Below, in pieces: positions 10,722 through 23,097 of a stretch of 64,000 nt of DNA. Under the pieces are notes generated by a model. That model was not told the DNA's origin. It did no database searches and saw only the letters and a list, made by a program, of their open reading frames with translations. This stretch comes from Ananas comosus (taxonomy: Eukaryota > Streptophyta > Magnoliopsida > Poales > Bromeliaceae), in contig NC_033630.1 in assembly GCF_001540865.1 (NCBI RefSeq), positions 467,147-531,146 of the forward strand. Reading direction: 5' to 3'. How positions within the stretch are numbered: the first letter of the stretch is position 1; every line of letters starts with the position of its first letter. The translations under genes were made by a program, and so were the position numbers.

Positions 10722-13552
10722 ATGCATTCTGTGGAGGAGGAGAAGGTGTTGGAAACCCTAGCCTCGCGGGGATGGCGATTCCGAGACCTCGACGAGATCC
10801 GAGCTCTCATTCGCACCCACGAGTCCCCTTCTTCGTCGTCGTCGCCGTCGCCGTCGCCGTCCTCCTCGTCCTCATCCATGGCGATGGATTCGATCGAATC
10901 GGAGCTCTTGAACATGGATTTGAGGTCCTTCGGAGGGAAATCGCTCCCTGACCCTTCCCCTCTCAAAAAATCGAGCCATATCCAAGGCCCTTTGATTTTA
11001 CAGGTGCTAAGCAGTAAACCCTTTCGAGAAATTTCCCTTCTTTTTCCTTAATTTTCTTTAGAATAAGAATTAGAAGTTTTCGTTATGTGATTCTTTCAAT
11101 ATCAGCACAATAGTTTTGATTCTGTTCACTTTTGTTTACACTAGTATTAAAGCAATGGCTTTATTTATTTATTTATTTATCTAGTGGTAATCTAAGTGAA
11201 GTTTCCACATTGTGCAGGTAGTTTCTGTGAGGGATATATACCAAAGCAGTATTGATGCTTCATTCAGAGACTCAAATCGTCAGCGTCGCCTTCTTCGATT
11301 CCGTCTCACCGACGGGCATGCGGAAGTAACTGCAATAGAGTATGCTCCCATTCCATCTATCACCGAAGAGATAATTCCCGGCACTAAGGTTTGCTGATTT
11401 CTAGAGTTTTCATAGCATAAATGGTTCGAGAAATCAAGTTTGATTATTTACTATTGCATGTAAATATAATCATCTTATAGCCTCATTCATTTACACAACT
11501 TTTCCTAATGTATTTGGTCTAATAATAATGTGAAAATTTAGGAGATTTATACCAGGAAGTTACCCTCTTTTTTATATTGCTAGCAAGATTCAGTTTCATT
11601 ACCCTGCAACATTGGTGGTTTAGTATTGTCTTTGTCTGTTGAGGAAAAAATTGAGATAAAAAGCCATTTACGTATTGTAATTATGATACTAGAATGAGCA
11701 CTTTTTCTGGAAATATTGCAAAGTTGGACTATCATTTTATGAGATTGAGAGTAGCTATCTGACAATTGTGAAAAATGATATGAATGAGCGAATTTGTTAG
11801 ATAGTGTCTGTTTGTGATAATCCCAAATTGTTTAGCTTTCACTTTTTTTACTGATATTTTGTGAAAAATAGCTCATGATAATCTTTTCTTTTTTTCTTTC
11901 GTATCATACAACTTTTTGTAGGTCCGTTTGGAGAAAAAGATTCCAATACACAGCGGCATATTGCTTTTAAATCCTAAAGTTGTGACTGTATTGGGAGGCC
12001 TTGTCCAATTTCTCTACGAAGAATGGCAGATGAGTCAAAAGTATTCAGTCTTCTCACGCTTGTCCCAGAGGCTATCTAACAATGACGATGGTGTTGGTCC
12101 ACCTCCATTTGAGAAGTTACAGATTGACGCGCATCCATACAATGCTTCTCAACAACAGCGGATTCGTGGTAATCAATCGCGTTTATACTCTTTTTTTTTC
12201 ATTTATAGGACACTCAATATCTATATAAAACTAAAGATACATGACATTTCCGGACAGAGAAATCTGGAAGGGTTTTCTTAGTGTTTCAGGTGTATAACAT
12301 TAGGCACATATAAGGGAGATAGAGTTTATGCAATTTCCTTGAAAAATATCAATACAATTAGTCCTATTATAACAGCAAAATAGATACTTATTTTCTTGTT
12401 CCTTTCCATGTTCAACATCGATGGATTTTTCAGACAATTCTATCTCCTATTTGTGACCGTATGTTGTTGAGCTGCTTTAAAAGTTCTTTCATTGAAGTGC
12501 AGATTCTGATGTTAGAAAGGTGGAAAGAAGTCAGGGCTATCAGCTGGTTGGCGAGAGTCGGAATTCAAACAAGAGCAAAGAAGAGAAGGCAGCAGGTGAC
12601 CTTAAAACAGATTCTATGATGAATAAGGTCGACGATAAACATGCAGAGGCTAGACCAAAAGAAGGTTTATCTACATCCCTTATCTTTCATGCTGTGTATT
12701 ATAAACTTAGGATGCCAAGGCCTCGCTTGCTATCGTTGGTTTGGTTTACTTTATAAATATTTTGTAGTTAGTGAAGCTGTTCCTGTTCAAAACCAAGCTG
12801 CTGCGAGAAAGCTTCTACAGAAAATGAACCAGACTACCCATGAGGACAAGTCCTATAGGGGTCACAGGAATACAGGCAAAGGCAGGCAAGAAGAAACTCA
12901 GGTTTTCACTCTGGAAGAATGGGAAAAGAGGAAAGGCTTCGACTTGAAGCCCTTGGCATCTGGCAACATCCAAGATGTTAGCCGCGATGAAGAGCTCGCT
13001 AGACAGTTGCAGAAGCAATTGGATTTAGAAGATTTTCATGTTGGTTTTGTTTCCTAACTTACTATGCAATACAACGAAAGGGTCGTTTGGACATATATGT
13101 AGCAAGATGTGCATATTTACATGTATATGCTAAAGCAAATGTCAGCATCTAAATAGTATTTGTGCAAAGTGTGGGGTTGTAAGAGTCATTAGATTTCTAA
13201 CATCAAAATTCTGGCATTCCATTCGACAAGAGCGAAGAGGCCCATTGCATATATAAACTAGATAAAATTAGATTTTAGTGGTATATATATAAAATATGTG
13301 CCTCTCGAGGGATTGTGTATTAAAACTTTATTCCAGATTCTTAACATCAGAAACTTCTATGGCTGTGCTAACAATGTCAAGTATCTGAATTGTTTTCAGG
13401 GAGAGGCGGAGAATTCAGAGGCGGAGCACATAAGGATGAGCATGTTCAGCTTTGGCGGAGCCAAAGAAGAGAGGGCGGACGAAAGAAGAGATTTCAGAGG
13501 AAGGGGAAGAGGAAGAGGAAGGGGGAGGGGAAGGGCCAGAAAAAGATTCTGA
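10722..13552 (+). CDS. TDRD3: TDRD3-like protein with RMI1-type N-terminal domain and RG-rich tail
   Basis: Predicted 428-aa protein in six exons: 10722-11003, 11218-11388, 11922-12168, 12503-12664, 12768-13039 and 13400-13552. The N-terminus (SVEEEKVLETLASRGWRF) and the following region with LLRFRLTDGHAEVTAIEY, IIPGTKVRLEKKIPI and GILLLNPKVVTVLGG match the DUF1767/RMI1-type OB-fold of RMI1 and TDRD3. A Ser/Pro spacer lies near residues 34-52. A charged helix with DEELARQLQKQLDLEDF lies near residues 360-378, and the protein ends in a run of about eight RG dipeptides followed by ARKRF. Animal TDRD3 binds topoisomerase 3-beta and RNP complexes; a similar role here is inferred from family. No Tudor domain is visible. 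Reading through the exon 5 donor gives an earlier stop (VGFVS), so a short isoform lacking the RG tail is possible. The gene converges on the FAR1-like gene. Confidence 0.88.
11161..11182. repeat. (TTTA)n microsatellite in TDRD3-like intron 1
   Basis: About five TTTA units in the first intron. Confidence 0.85.
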
Positions 13553-14390
13553 TCGCTGTATACACACTTAATCTGTAGTGCGTAGAGGTGTAACAAATGC
13601 TGTGTTAGAGTAGAATCCCCGTTGAGTTGCAGCGAGCTAACTATATGTTGGCATGTCTGCTACCTGTCATTTTCTGGGCTTGCCAAAACGTTGAGCTTCT
13701 AAATGATATCTGCTGCTGAATTTTTTTGTATTCTACATTTTACTACTATTTATTTAATCAACATAATTGAGATGTGCTAGCTAACTAGATTTTTTGTTAG
13801 ATTTAATCAACATAATCTGAAGCATCATACAGATACACAATGCTACACTCAAATTAAAGAATCAGCCCAAATAGCGGAGTAACTGAATGCATGAAAAAGC
13901 TTTGCAGAGACCACATGGATATTCTATGAGGTTCTTTCAACGAAAACTTAATGAACTGTACAACATTTTTACAAAATGATTTCACATTGCCACTTTAAAG
14001 GAGAATGGCATAAATACAATCGGTGTCAATAGTCTGACGAACATGCTGATATCCCAAACAAATTTTTCTTGTGCTATCAGTAATCCAACTGCTAAAAAAA
14101 GATGCAGTTGTCTTGCGCAGTGGTCATAACTGAACCTAAAGATATCTGCATTAAAGTTGAAAACAAAAAAGTGGTGATTTATTGGGTTGGAGGGTGAATT
14201 CTACTCTACAATAAACCAGCAATAGACCAAATCCAACATGGCTAAGACCATAAATATCAAACAACAAAATATTTAATTGTCGGGTGTTTCTGTACTTTCT
14301 TAAATTCATCATGTCTTGTTGTAAACATACCAAGAGTAACCAGGGGATCTTTCAATACCTTGGGTCGCATTCGCTAATCTGACGCCCATT
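13553..14390. other. Convergent 3' ends of the TDRD3-like and FAR1-like genes
   Basis: Facing 3'UTRs. On the minus strand, a donor (CTTG/GTATGT near 14333) and an acceptor (ATGCAG/ATATC near 14145) could form a 3'UTR intron of the FAR1-like transcript. No additional coding signal was seen. Confidence 0.45.
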
Positions 14391-17153
14391 TTATCCAGCC
14401 CATGGGCCTGCAGGACCCTCTGGAGCTTGCTGCATATAAATATAATAATTATGTTAATTTATTATAATAAATCGCATAATTAAGATATTTTACTCATGGT
14501 AAGAGTGTATGGTTTGGTCGAAAGATATACAAAAATACAAACCTGGAACATTTGTGGAAAGCTCCAGCGAATTCCTGATTGATTCTCAAGTGCATGATGG
14601 TGGTTCATTGTCATTCCAAATTGGCCGCCAATCGACAAGTTAGTGGGATTAACTGGTTCCTACAAGAAACATAGATCTTACCAAATAATCAATATAAAAG
14701 CAACCATAAGGAGACGACGCAATTACACTGGGCACATCTATGCAATAGGTACGAACCGTGAGGCTGAGGCTTTCTTGAGGCCAGAAATGAGTGTCAAATT
14801 GTGGTGTACTTGGGGCAATCCTAAGCATGTCACTTTGAGTAGTAGCAGTTGATTTCCTTTGAGAAATCTGTTAATAGTACATCATTTCAAAGAAATTGAT
14901 TAGCTATGAGAAACCTGTCAATAATACATCATTTTAAAGAAATTACACTACTGGGAAAACATGAAATTAACCAAAAGAAGTATCGCACTGAATTAATAAA
15001 AGTAAGTTCAATACCTTTTTCTTGCTTGTTTTAACGATCTTTTCTGCCAAGGATTCCTTCCTCTTTTTAAATGGTTGACTTTTACGCCTCCCTTGCAGCT
15101 GGCCAAGTATATCATCATTTTCATCTCGTAGATTTCTATTGCCATTAATAAAATAGGTCCTCGGTTGTGTATCATTAGTTGCGTAACCACTCGAAATAAG
15201 CTCCTCCATTGCCTCGCTCAATACTTTCATTGCAACATCATAGCTGTCGTCGGATATCGCCCCAAGCTGAGCAAGTTTAAGGCAATTCTTATATATATCA
15301 TCATAGCGCTCCAAAGGACCATTAGCTACCCCATCATTAGAAGAAGGCAATACTCTGATGTGTTTATAGTCCTTACGCCAACGTTCAAGAATGTATTGAG
15401 GCGGAATTTCATACACCTCTACAAAATTAAGCACCGATAATGCATGTCTACATAAAATTCCCCTCATTTGGAAAGAACAACATACACACTGTACACCAAT
15501 TTCACTTGTATTATTGTATATAACTTCATATTTCTTGTTCTCGATAACGCTACCATCTTTCATTTGTATGGGTTCTTTAACTTCAAACGTAGAGGTCGAC
15601 CCATCTACACATAACAGCGAAGGGATGCAGTACAATATAGCCTTTACTTCTTCTTGAAACCTTTTAAACATATCAACTGTATAAACCTTGCGTAATTGGT
15701 CTTCCATGTAAAATTTTGATATTAATTGTGGTGGAGTCTTGTGGAACGAGTCAAGATCTGCTTGGACGTCCTTTTCGTACTTGTTTTGCAAAGCTGTCTC
15801 ATACTTGCAAAGAAATTGCTTTATAGATGTCTTAGGGAAAAGATAACCATCAAAAAAGGAATTCATACTCTCCCTATGTTGAGTGGTAGACATGCCCGCC
15901 CAAAATAAGTCTTTCACAAAAGCCGGCACCCATCTATCTTTATTTTCGTAGAGAGAGTTCAGCCATTCATTTTCCTGAAGTCCATAGTTCTCAATCATGT
16001 TTCTCCATATCTCTTCAAATTCATTAACATGTAACGAGTCATACGCTGCTTTCTTCATCATTCCTTTTATTGCCTTGTATTCAGGATGCCCTCCCAAAAA
16101 CTCTTGTATATTTTTCATTACACACCATAGGCATAGGCGGTGGCGAGCGTCTGGAAAGATCTCTTCAACTGCCTCTTGTATAGCCTTACAATGGTCCGTA
16201 ATAACAGAATTAGGAGGATTTTCTCCCATGCACAATAGCCAAGTCTTAAATAACCACTTATAGGTCGCCACGTTTCTAGCCGAAACTAGCGCACAACCTA
16301 GCAAGACTAAGTGACCGTGATGGTTTACTCCAACAAATGACACCAAAGGAGTCTCATAATTACCCATCAAATAAGTTGTATCTAATGTAATCACGTCATT
16401 AAAGTACGGATAATCCGCCTTTGATTTCCCATCAGCCCAAAACACACTCTTAATCCGACCCTCGGAATCGAAATCCATAAGATGAAAGAAGTTAGTGTTC
16501 ATGCTTTGCATCCGAACCAGAAACTGCTGAAGAGCTTCGATATCCTCACAACCGAGAAAAGACGATTTCACCCCCAAAGAAATCTCATTCTCGTTCTCTT
16601 TCTCACCAAACCCGACCTCTCTTTGTCCTTTTGCACGAATAACAGGTTGCCTCTTCGCTCCATCATTTACATCCTTATGGGAGCGGAAGTACTTTGACAT
16701 TGCCGGATTTACGGGGTGGTTGTGATCGAGAACAACTTCGGTCAAATGAAACAAACCGTCAGCATACTTTTGCACCTTAATCTTTGCTTGGCAATCGGTC
16801 CGGGCTGAAAGCCTTAATCTATAAGAGCTGCATCGCTCTGAATTCTTGTATACTCTCTTACCCTCCTTACAGCAAGTGAAGGTGACTTTATTGCATTGCC
16901 CATCTTCGTGGCTGTACCAAGACCGACGTATTTTTGTACCAAACCCTGTACGGCGAGCATACTGGTTGTAGAAGTCGTAGACCTCTTCGAAGGTTTTGAA
17001 GACCATTCCTACATGTGGGACTCGCTCATCTATGGGCTTCTGATCTCCATTAAGCTCAGCCGTACTGCTCTCGGCATGCACATCTTCTTTGGAAACAGTT
17101 TCAGTATCTTTCTCCAGTGGTACTTCTGAATCAGTTTGAGCTTCTTCTTCCAT
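14391..17153 (-). CDS. FRS: FAR1-related (FRS) transposase-derived transcription factor
   Basis: Predicted 801-aa FAR1/FHY3-family protein, a Mutator-type transposase domesticated as a nuclear regulator of light and developmental genes. Four coding exons on the minus strand: 17153-15015, 14867-14757, 14659-14543 and 14429-14391. The large first exon holds the FAR1 DNA-binding zinc-finger region (about residues 50-150, C...C...H-N-H with LDHNHPVNP). Next is the MULE transposase core with Asp258 (VITLDTTYLMGNYE) and Asp320 (SVITDH). A SWIM finger follows (Cys556, Cys558, Cys568, His570), and a basic NLS-like segment at about 689-700 (RRKSQPFKKRKE). The first exon read alone gives 728 aa with a false tail; using the donor at 15014 adds three exons ending in PAGPWAG. 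No terminal inverted repeats or second transposon gene were seen, supporting domestication. A 5'UTR intron is plausible, with a donor near 17550. Confidence 0.93.
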
Positions 17154-17618
17154 TTCCTAAGAGAATAACACGAAAAAAACAAAACAAAACAAAACAAAAC
17201 AAGAAAACTTAAAAGAAAAATGGTATGGCATGGAAATTCTACTATATATATGCTTTTTGTACAAAACCCAACTATATAATCTGATCAAAATGGCATTTTT
17301 ACACATCCGAAATTCCAAATGGGCCTGAACAATTAGGAAAAAAACAATGAAACAGTTCGCAATTTTCTTATATTTCAAACCGAGAAACCAACAATCTGTA
17401 ACATTTCTCACTCTTCGGAAATGAAACTAGCCCCAATTCGACGGAAATGGAATTGAAGAACATCAGATGGATTTGGCCCAAACCCTAAACCTAATTAAGA
17501 ACACAAAATCAAACCGATATAAATTGACTGAAACGCGAGATAACAGAAGTACCTCGATTAGGGTTTCTTCCTCGAAGTGCTACTCCATCATCTATACTTT
17601 TTTGAGGAATAAGATTAA

Positions 17619-17621
<3 letters not shown>

Positions 17622-17658
<37 letters not shown>
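17622..17658. repeat. (GA)n microsatellite upstream of the FAR1-like gene
   Basis: A 37-bp GA tract about 470 bp upstream of the FAR1-like ATG, in its likely 5'UTR or proximal promoter. Confidence 0.95.
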
Positions 17659-17660
<2 letters not shown>

Positions 17661-18514
17661 TTTCACCGAGGAGAAAAGTAAGGAAAGAGAAAGCGGGGAA
17701 AAGCAAGGAGCGGGCGAGCTCCTACAGAGTCGCAAGATGTTGGTCGACCGGGCCGAGTTGGCCCGGACAGAGACTAATTAGGCCGAACCCAAATAGACCG
17801 GTCCAGTGGACCGGAGAAAATTTGTGGCCGAGCCGAACGTACTTTCAAATGAGCTTTATCATCGCCCTGGAGGCCCAAGTAATTGGATCCAACTAGTAGT
17901 AGTCGGCAATTTGGGTTGCTTCGGCACCGACTTTTAGCTCTAATTACTAAATTCACACGAACACGGCACGCCCGGCGCTTCCTATATATGAATTCTTCAA
18001 ACTAAGAGTTGTGGCCATTCATTGAAAAAAGAAAAAAAATAAAAAAGTCTCGGCGACTCTCCGTCGACTTTTATAATTACATTTTCCTTGGTTTTGGGCT
18101 GATTGATAAGATAATTTGCTCCATCAATCGTTAAAAATTTGCTCAAATTTTATTTTGATTTAGTAGTATATTAAAAGACCCAGAACTTTTAAAAATGCTT
18201 TAATATAACATAACAAATCAAAGTTCAGGATGTAATGTGAAATTCGTGAAGTATTTTACGGATTAATGATAAGTTGTTTGCAATTCAAGTCCAATCAATC
18301 AACTGATTGATGACCATTTATTCCAGAAAAAGCATTTTGTATAATAATTTTCACCGAGTCTTCAAATAAAAATATATAATGATCGTACGCTTGTAATGCA
18401 CGTACCAAATGCGTACATATCCATACAAATACATAATTTGATGATTTTTGAGAGCTTACGTGTCGGGCTCTCCTTAATTTCACCCCTCTGTTAAGTCTCT
18501 TTTTTCCTACTATC

Positions 18515-18800
18515 TCTTTGCCTTTTCACCTCTTCAAGAAACCTTTTCACCTTTCCAAGATGTAATAATTCTTCTCACCTTTCCAAAAGTTTTTTCATCT
18601 TTCCAAAGATAATAATTCTTTTTACATTTCCAATGAACCTTTTCACCTTCCCAAGAGACTTCTTTACCTTCCCAAAATGTAATAATTCTTATCACTTTCC
18701 CAAGAGGCCTTTTCACCTTTCTAAAGATAATAATTCTTCTCACCTTTCCAAGAAGTCTTTTTACCTTTCCAAGAAACTTCTTCACCTTTCCCAAAGATAA
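18515..18800. repeat. Imperfect tandem repeat, unit about 20 bp
   Basis: At least a dozen degenerate copies of a CTTTTCACCTTTCCAAGA-like unit, interspersed with GATAATAATTCTT. Its minus-strand frame gives only low-complexity Lys/Gly/Trp-rich peptide and is not a gene. Confidence 0.85.
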
Positions 18801-19629
18801 TAATTTATCTCTTTGTATAACTCTCTTTTAGGTAATGACATTCTACATCTTCTTATAAACAATAATCCTATACCACACATAATAATTACTGAGCTTTTGA
18901 AGTTTGGAGAAAGCCATTTCAAAAGCTTTGCTCAAGTTCTCTTACTCCTTCTCCTTAAGTTAACTGTCATGCTCCTTCCAGCTCTGATCGATTCAAAGTG
19001 TTGGTCATGGATGGCCCAATCTACAACCACAACACTGAGATCATGTCCTATGGTCGATTTATTTTTTAAAAAATTAATATCTTTCCACCTATTTCACTTG
19101 GTTTTTTTTCCAGTTCATGGCAAAATGTCCAACAAAAACCATCAAATTATATATTTGTATGGATTTTTTTAATCTATATTTTTTATTCAAACAATTAATT
19201 ATTTTCTAAATGTATAAATATCTAATTGTTAGTATATTTATTTTATATTGATTTGTATAAAAAAAAATTTTATGGAGGATAAGAGTTGAACTACCTCATA
19301 CTTACCTTTGCATTTATTATCCAAATGTTGATGAAATGCGGATTTTTATTTGACTTGAGAGATCCTTTCCGCTACAATATTTAACTATCATTTGTTTAAC
19401 TACCATGTAATTGATTACTAATATGTAGTTTATGCAAATTTTTCAATAAAATATAGTTATTTAATTTTATAGCGAAAATTATTATTATTTTTTAGTGTAA
19501 ACTTTTAATATTGAATTGGTAAATATTATGATATTGAGAAGAACAATATTAATATTTTTTCTGAATGGAACTTGATTAAATTTTTAATTTTTAATTTTTA
19601 ATAATTATATATTAATTAATTAATTAAAA

Positions 19630-19667
19630 TTTTATTTATCCGCAGTAAAGCGCGGTTTCTATACTAG
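19630..19667 (+). mobile_element. Helitron-like 3' terminus
   Basis: The text CCGCAGTAAAGCGCGG can form a short GC hairpin. It is followed by TTTCTATACTAG and then T. A subterminal hairpin plus CTAG next to T is the usual 3' end of Helitrons. It closely matches, in opposite orientation, the end at 57764. The 5' end of this copy (to the left) could not be placed. Confidence 0.55.
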
Positions 19668-20092
19668 TACATAAGATATGTTTAGCTTGTTTTTGCTGCT
19701 GCGAATGAAGTTGTTGAGGTAAAGGTAATATATTAGCTATTTTCTATCAGAAAGTGGTTCGAATTGGTTTCCCATTCTAGTTATTTATTGGGTTAAACAA
19801 ATTTCAATATATATCTCTTTTGTTAGTGCGACATCTTGCAAGTTCCGTCGATATATCTTTCTGTTGTTACTAGCATGTCTTTATGTTAATTTCTACATGA
19901 GAAACACTAAATTTACAATCCTATAATTTTCAATCCAAGTACTGTACTTCTGTTCCTTAGGATTTAAGATATCTCTTTTGAATTTTAATAATAATAAAAG
20001 AAGGTGATAAATTAGTAAGGAAATACCACTTTTTTATGATAAACTTTTTCTCCTGAGCACTCCTCAAGTCAACCTTTTGGCTAGAGCTTTTG

Positions 20093-20093
<1 letters not shown>

Positions 20094-20129
<36 letters not shown>
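20094..20129. repeat. (CT)18 microsatellite
   Basis: A 36-bp CT tract about 430 bp beyond the CYSTM stop codon. Confidence 0.95.
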
Positions 20130-20132
<3 letters not shown>

Positions 20133-20560
20133 CTGTAAAAGAAGTGCTCATTGCTTTAGTACTAGACATATCATGAATGAACATACAAAACAGTGTATTC
20201 CAAACATCTGTAAGCTGCTTCTCGGAATACAGAAAACAAAGCAATCACTTGCTAAAAAAATATTAGCTAAAGAAAATACTACATTAACTTGAAACAATTT
20301 ATTTTTGCGACGCTTATGAATAGCATATGCAGAGAGTGACAAGATTTTCATAATAATATAAAAACCATTTGAATACTACCACTGTCACCACAATCAAACA
20401 AATTATAGGTTCAAACATGAAACTCATGAACTCGAGCAGAGTTCATAAGCATTACCATATATATAAAACGAAGAACATAACAGCGCAATACATCCAAAGT
20501 AGTTAATTACATATTTTATTCTCGCTAAGAAGAATCTACTTTTTTAATCAAACGACATAT

Positions 20561-22912
20561 TTAGCAGCAGCAGCAGAGGCAATCGAGGCAACATTCGCAG
20601 GTCTCGTAGCAGCAGAAGCAGCAACACAGTGCAAATAAACTGCAAAAGTTTGAATATATCAATTGATTAGTAGAATAACAAGAAATCATAAATTTCAGAT
20701 AGAGATAAGTATACAGTTAGTTCTACAAATCATCATACTAAATCAAAGAAACAAAGTCACATTATTTTACTACTACTAAGAACCAGTTCCCCTTGGTTGG
20801 AAATTTTGTAAAAGTGCTATTTCTGTCAACTAATTTGCTTTCGAGGTATAGATAGATGATCATCTATGCCTCTGTTTCAGCTAAATTTTTATACCTTTTA
20901 TTTGGCGTATATCTTAATTTTAGAAATAATATTTAATATGCCCTTCAAAATTTTTAAAATATCTTATTTAATTTTGGATAACCAAAATACCTTGTTGATT
21001 CTAAAAAATCTCTACCAATATCTCCATTCTCTCTAAGATTTACTAATGGGATTAAGTTTTTAAAAGGTATTTTGGGTATTAAAAGATAAATTTAAAAGAG
21101 TTTATAGTGATAAAAGGCGTAGAAGCAAAAATCTACCTTAATGGTTTGAAGCACCATCTTGGTTAGATTTATTACCATGAAAAATGCTACTTATACACAC
21201 TATTATAAGATGTACATTTTACACCATGTGACCGTTGAATTTAAAATTTTTTAAAAATTTTAATGTATAAAAAATTGATAAGACGCGAATAAATCTAAAC
21301 CTTTTAAAGACTATAGTCTAAAACTTTTATTTATATCATAAGTGTACAGATAACATTACTTATTAATATTAGTACAAAAAAAATTGCTATTTATATGCAA
21401 AATTACGTCGTCAAGGACAATGTAGATTATCACGCGTAAAGAATGAAAATGACCTGTGTTCATAATGAAATGGGCAGCTAGATCCACCCAACCATCACAT
21501 TGCTTCATTAAATGTATCCAATAATTTCAACCACCATACCAATCGTACAGAACGCAAATGATAAAAAATTTGATGATCCATATTTGATATCTTAATCTCA
21601 AATCTTTAATCACTTCATATTTTTAGCTAAATTCATTTTTTTTTAAATGAAGGAATCGGATAACATATTTTTTTTTTTTCTCAAACAAAGAAACTCCCAC
21701 CACTATGTCTAAAAACTTCAAAATAAATATGAGCAACACATCCTAAAGTACCATGGCACGGTTCAAGTGATGAGGGTGCTTTGGGTGTTTGGTTCACAGT
21801 AAAAGAAAACCAAAATTAGATAATTAAGCTTTAGAGTATGGTTCTTAGCAAAGAAGTTCATAAATTTAAATCCTTCTTAACTTATCCGCTTTTTATTTTT
21901 ATCGCTATTTTTTGAAAAACGAACTCTACCGTTTAATTTTAGGTTCATGTGTTGTGTCTACTAAAAGTCTAAAACACAAAAAATAAACACCAAGAAAAGA
22001 AGAGTTTTTAAATACATAATTAGAATTGATAATTTGGTACATTGAATAAAAGTAAGAAATTATGAAACAAGAAAGGAAAAATATTTTAAAGTGCGAGTAT
22101 TTTTCAGGAAAAATAATTTTTCAGCCTTAAACGAAAAACGAAAAGGCACCACTTAAATAAAAAAAAAAAAGTAAAAAAAAAAAGGAACATCATGCATGTA
22201 GAATCTCCTTTTGTTAGATGATAGTATTTTAATATCTTAATATATTATATATGCTTGAACACCAGTTTGGAGATTTGTTAGATCAAGATATCAATTTTGA
22301 ATTAAAGAAGTAAATTTTTTTTATTAATTAAACGCCAAAGTGGTAGGTTTAAATTTAGGACGATCAACTAAATACCATTTCTCCAAAATATTCATCTTAT
22401 TATTGAAGAAGACACACAAAAAAAAAACCTATAATCCTCACAAAACTCTATAGATAATTTGTAGCCATAGCATTAATCAGTATAGTAATCATTCCGAGTT
22501 CGCATGTTACCCAAAATGCGATATATGTAGGAAATAGACGGAGAAATATATTTTTAATATTTTCACTCACAAAATGAAATTTTAGAATTAACTCTCAAAT
22601 CATATTACGTAAAATATTGATTCAATAAGAAACAGATCTAAAAATACAGTTAACATCACACGCGCGCGCGCGCGCGCGCGCGCACACAAAGCGGATATCT
22701 CCGTGTGAGTTGTGACAAAGTCCAAACACAATCGCAATAAATAAATCCACAAAGTTTTAAACGAGCACTTGAGAAACTAAGTGGAGATTAGGGAGAGAGA
22801 TTAATTAGAGAGTATAAATAAATTACCAAGCGTAGAGGCAACCCTTCTCCTCGTGGCGCTTCTGCACGTGCTCGAAGTAGGACATCTCCTGCGCGCTCGG
22901 TGGGTTATACAT
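20561..22912 (-). CDS. CYSTM cysteine-rich transmembrane module peptide
   Basis: A 54-aa protein in two exons, 22912-22827 and 20639-20561, joined across a 2.19-kb GT-AG intron within a Cys codon. The N-terminal half, [20 protein letters not shown], is hydrophilic. The C-terminal half is a Cys-dense hydrophobic segment ([17 protein letters not shown], then LDCLCCCC) typical of CYSTM proteins, tail-anchored membrane peptides linked to stress and pathogen responses. The total length suits the family. Both exons are too short to show as open frames, so the gene is easily missed. The frame, splice sites and exact family C-terminus all agree. The intron contains a (CG)n tract and a MITE-like segment. 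A good TATA box sits about 100 bp upstream on the minus strand. Confidence 0.9.
21184..21365. mobile_element. Small MITE-like inverted repeat in the CYSTM intron
   Basis: The left end ATGCTACTTATACACAC resembles the reverse complement of the right end (ATGTTATCTGTACACTTATG). No frame inside. Boundaries are approximate. Confidence 0.45.
22659..22687. repeat. (CG)n microsatellite in the CYSTM intron
   Basis: About eleven CG units flanked by CA units, alternating purine-pyrimidine, in otherwise AT-rich DNA. Confidence 0.95.
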
Positions 22913-23012
22913 CTTCTTCGATCTCTACTGCTTCTGCTTCTGCTTCCGCTTCTTTAATTCCACAGCGTAAATGGATGAGATCGATAGAGATAGAAGATAG
23001 AAGCACCCTCCT

Positions 23013-23023
23013 CCTTTTATATC
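23013..23023 (-). promoter_or_regulatory. TATA box of the CYSTM gene
   Basis: The minus strand reads GATATAAAAGG about 100 bp upstream of the CYSTM ATG, a near-consensus TATA box. Confidence 0.65.
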
Positions 23024-23028
23024 TATAT

Positions 23029-23029
23029 C

Positions 23030-23095
<66 letters not shown>
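23029..23095. repeat. Compound (TA)n(GA)n microsatellite in the CYSTM promoter
   Basis: About nine TA units followed by about 24 GA units, just upstream of the CYSTM TATA box. Confidence 0.95.

Positions 23096-23097
<2 letters not shown>

Larger units (their letters stand above)
17154..20560. other. Promoter of the FAR1-like gene and AT-rich intergenic DNA
   Basis: 17154-17750 probably holds the FAR1-like 5'UTR and promoter, including an AAAAC repeat (17171-17202) and a GA tract. Beyond that are a T/C-rich imperfect tandem repeat (18515-18800), a Helitron-like 3' end at 19667 and a CT microsatellite near 20100. No coding gene was recognised. Confidence 0.6.

Noticed and set aside
18534..18794. 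86-aa Lys/Gly-rich frame
   Set aside because: Translation of an imperfect tandem repeat.
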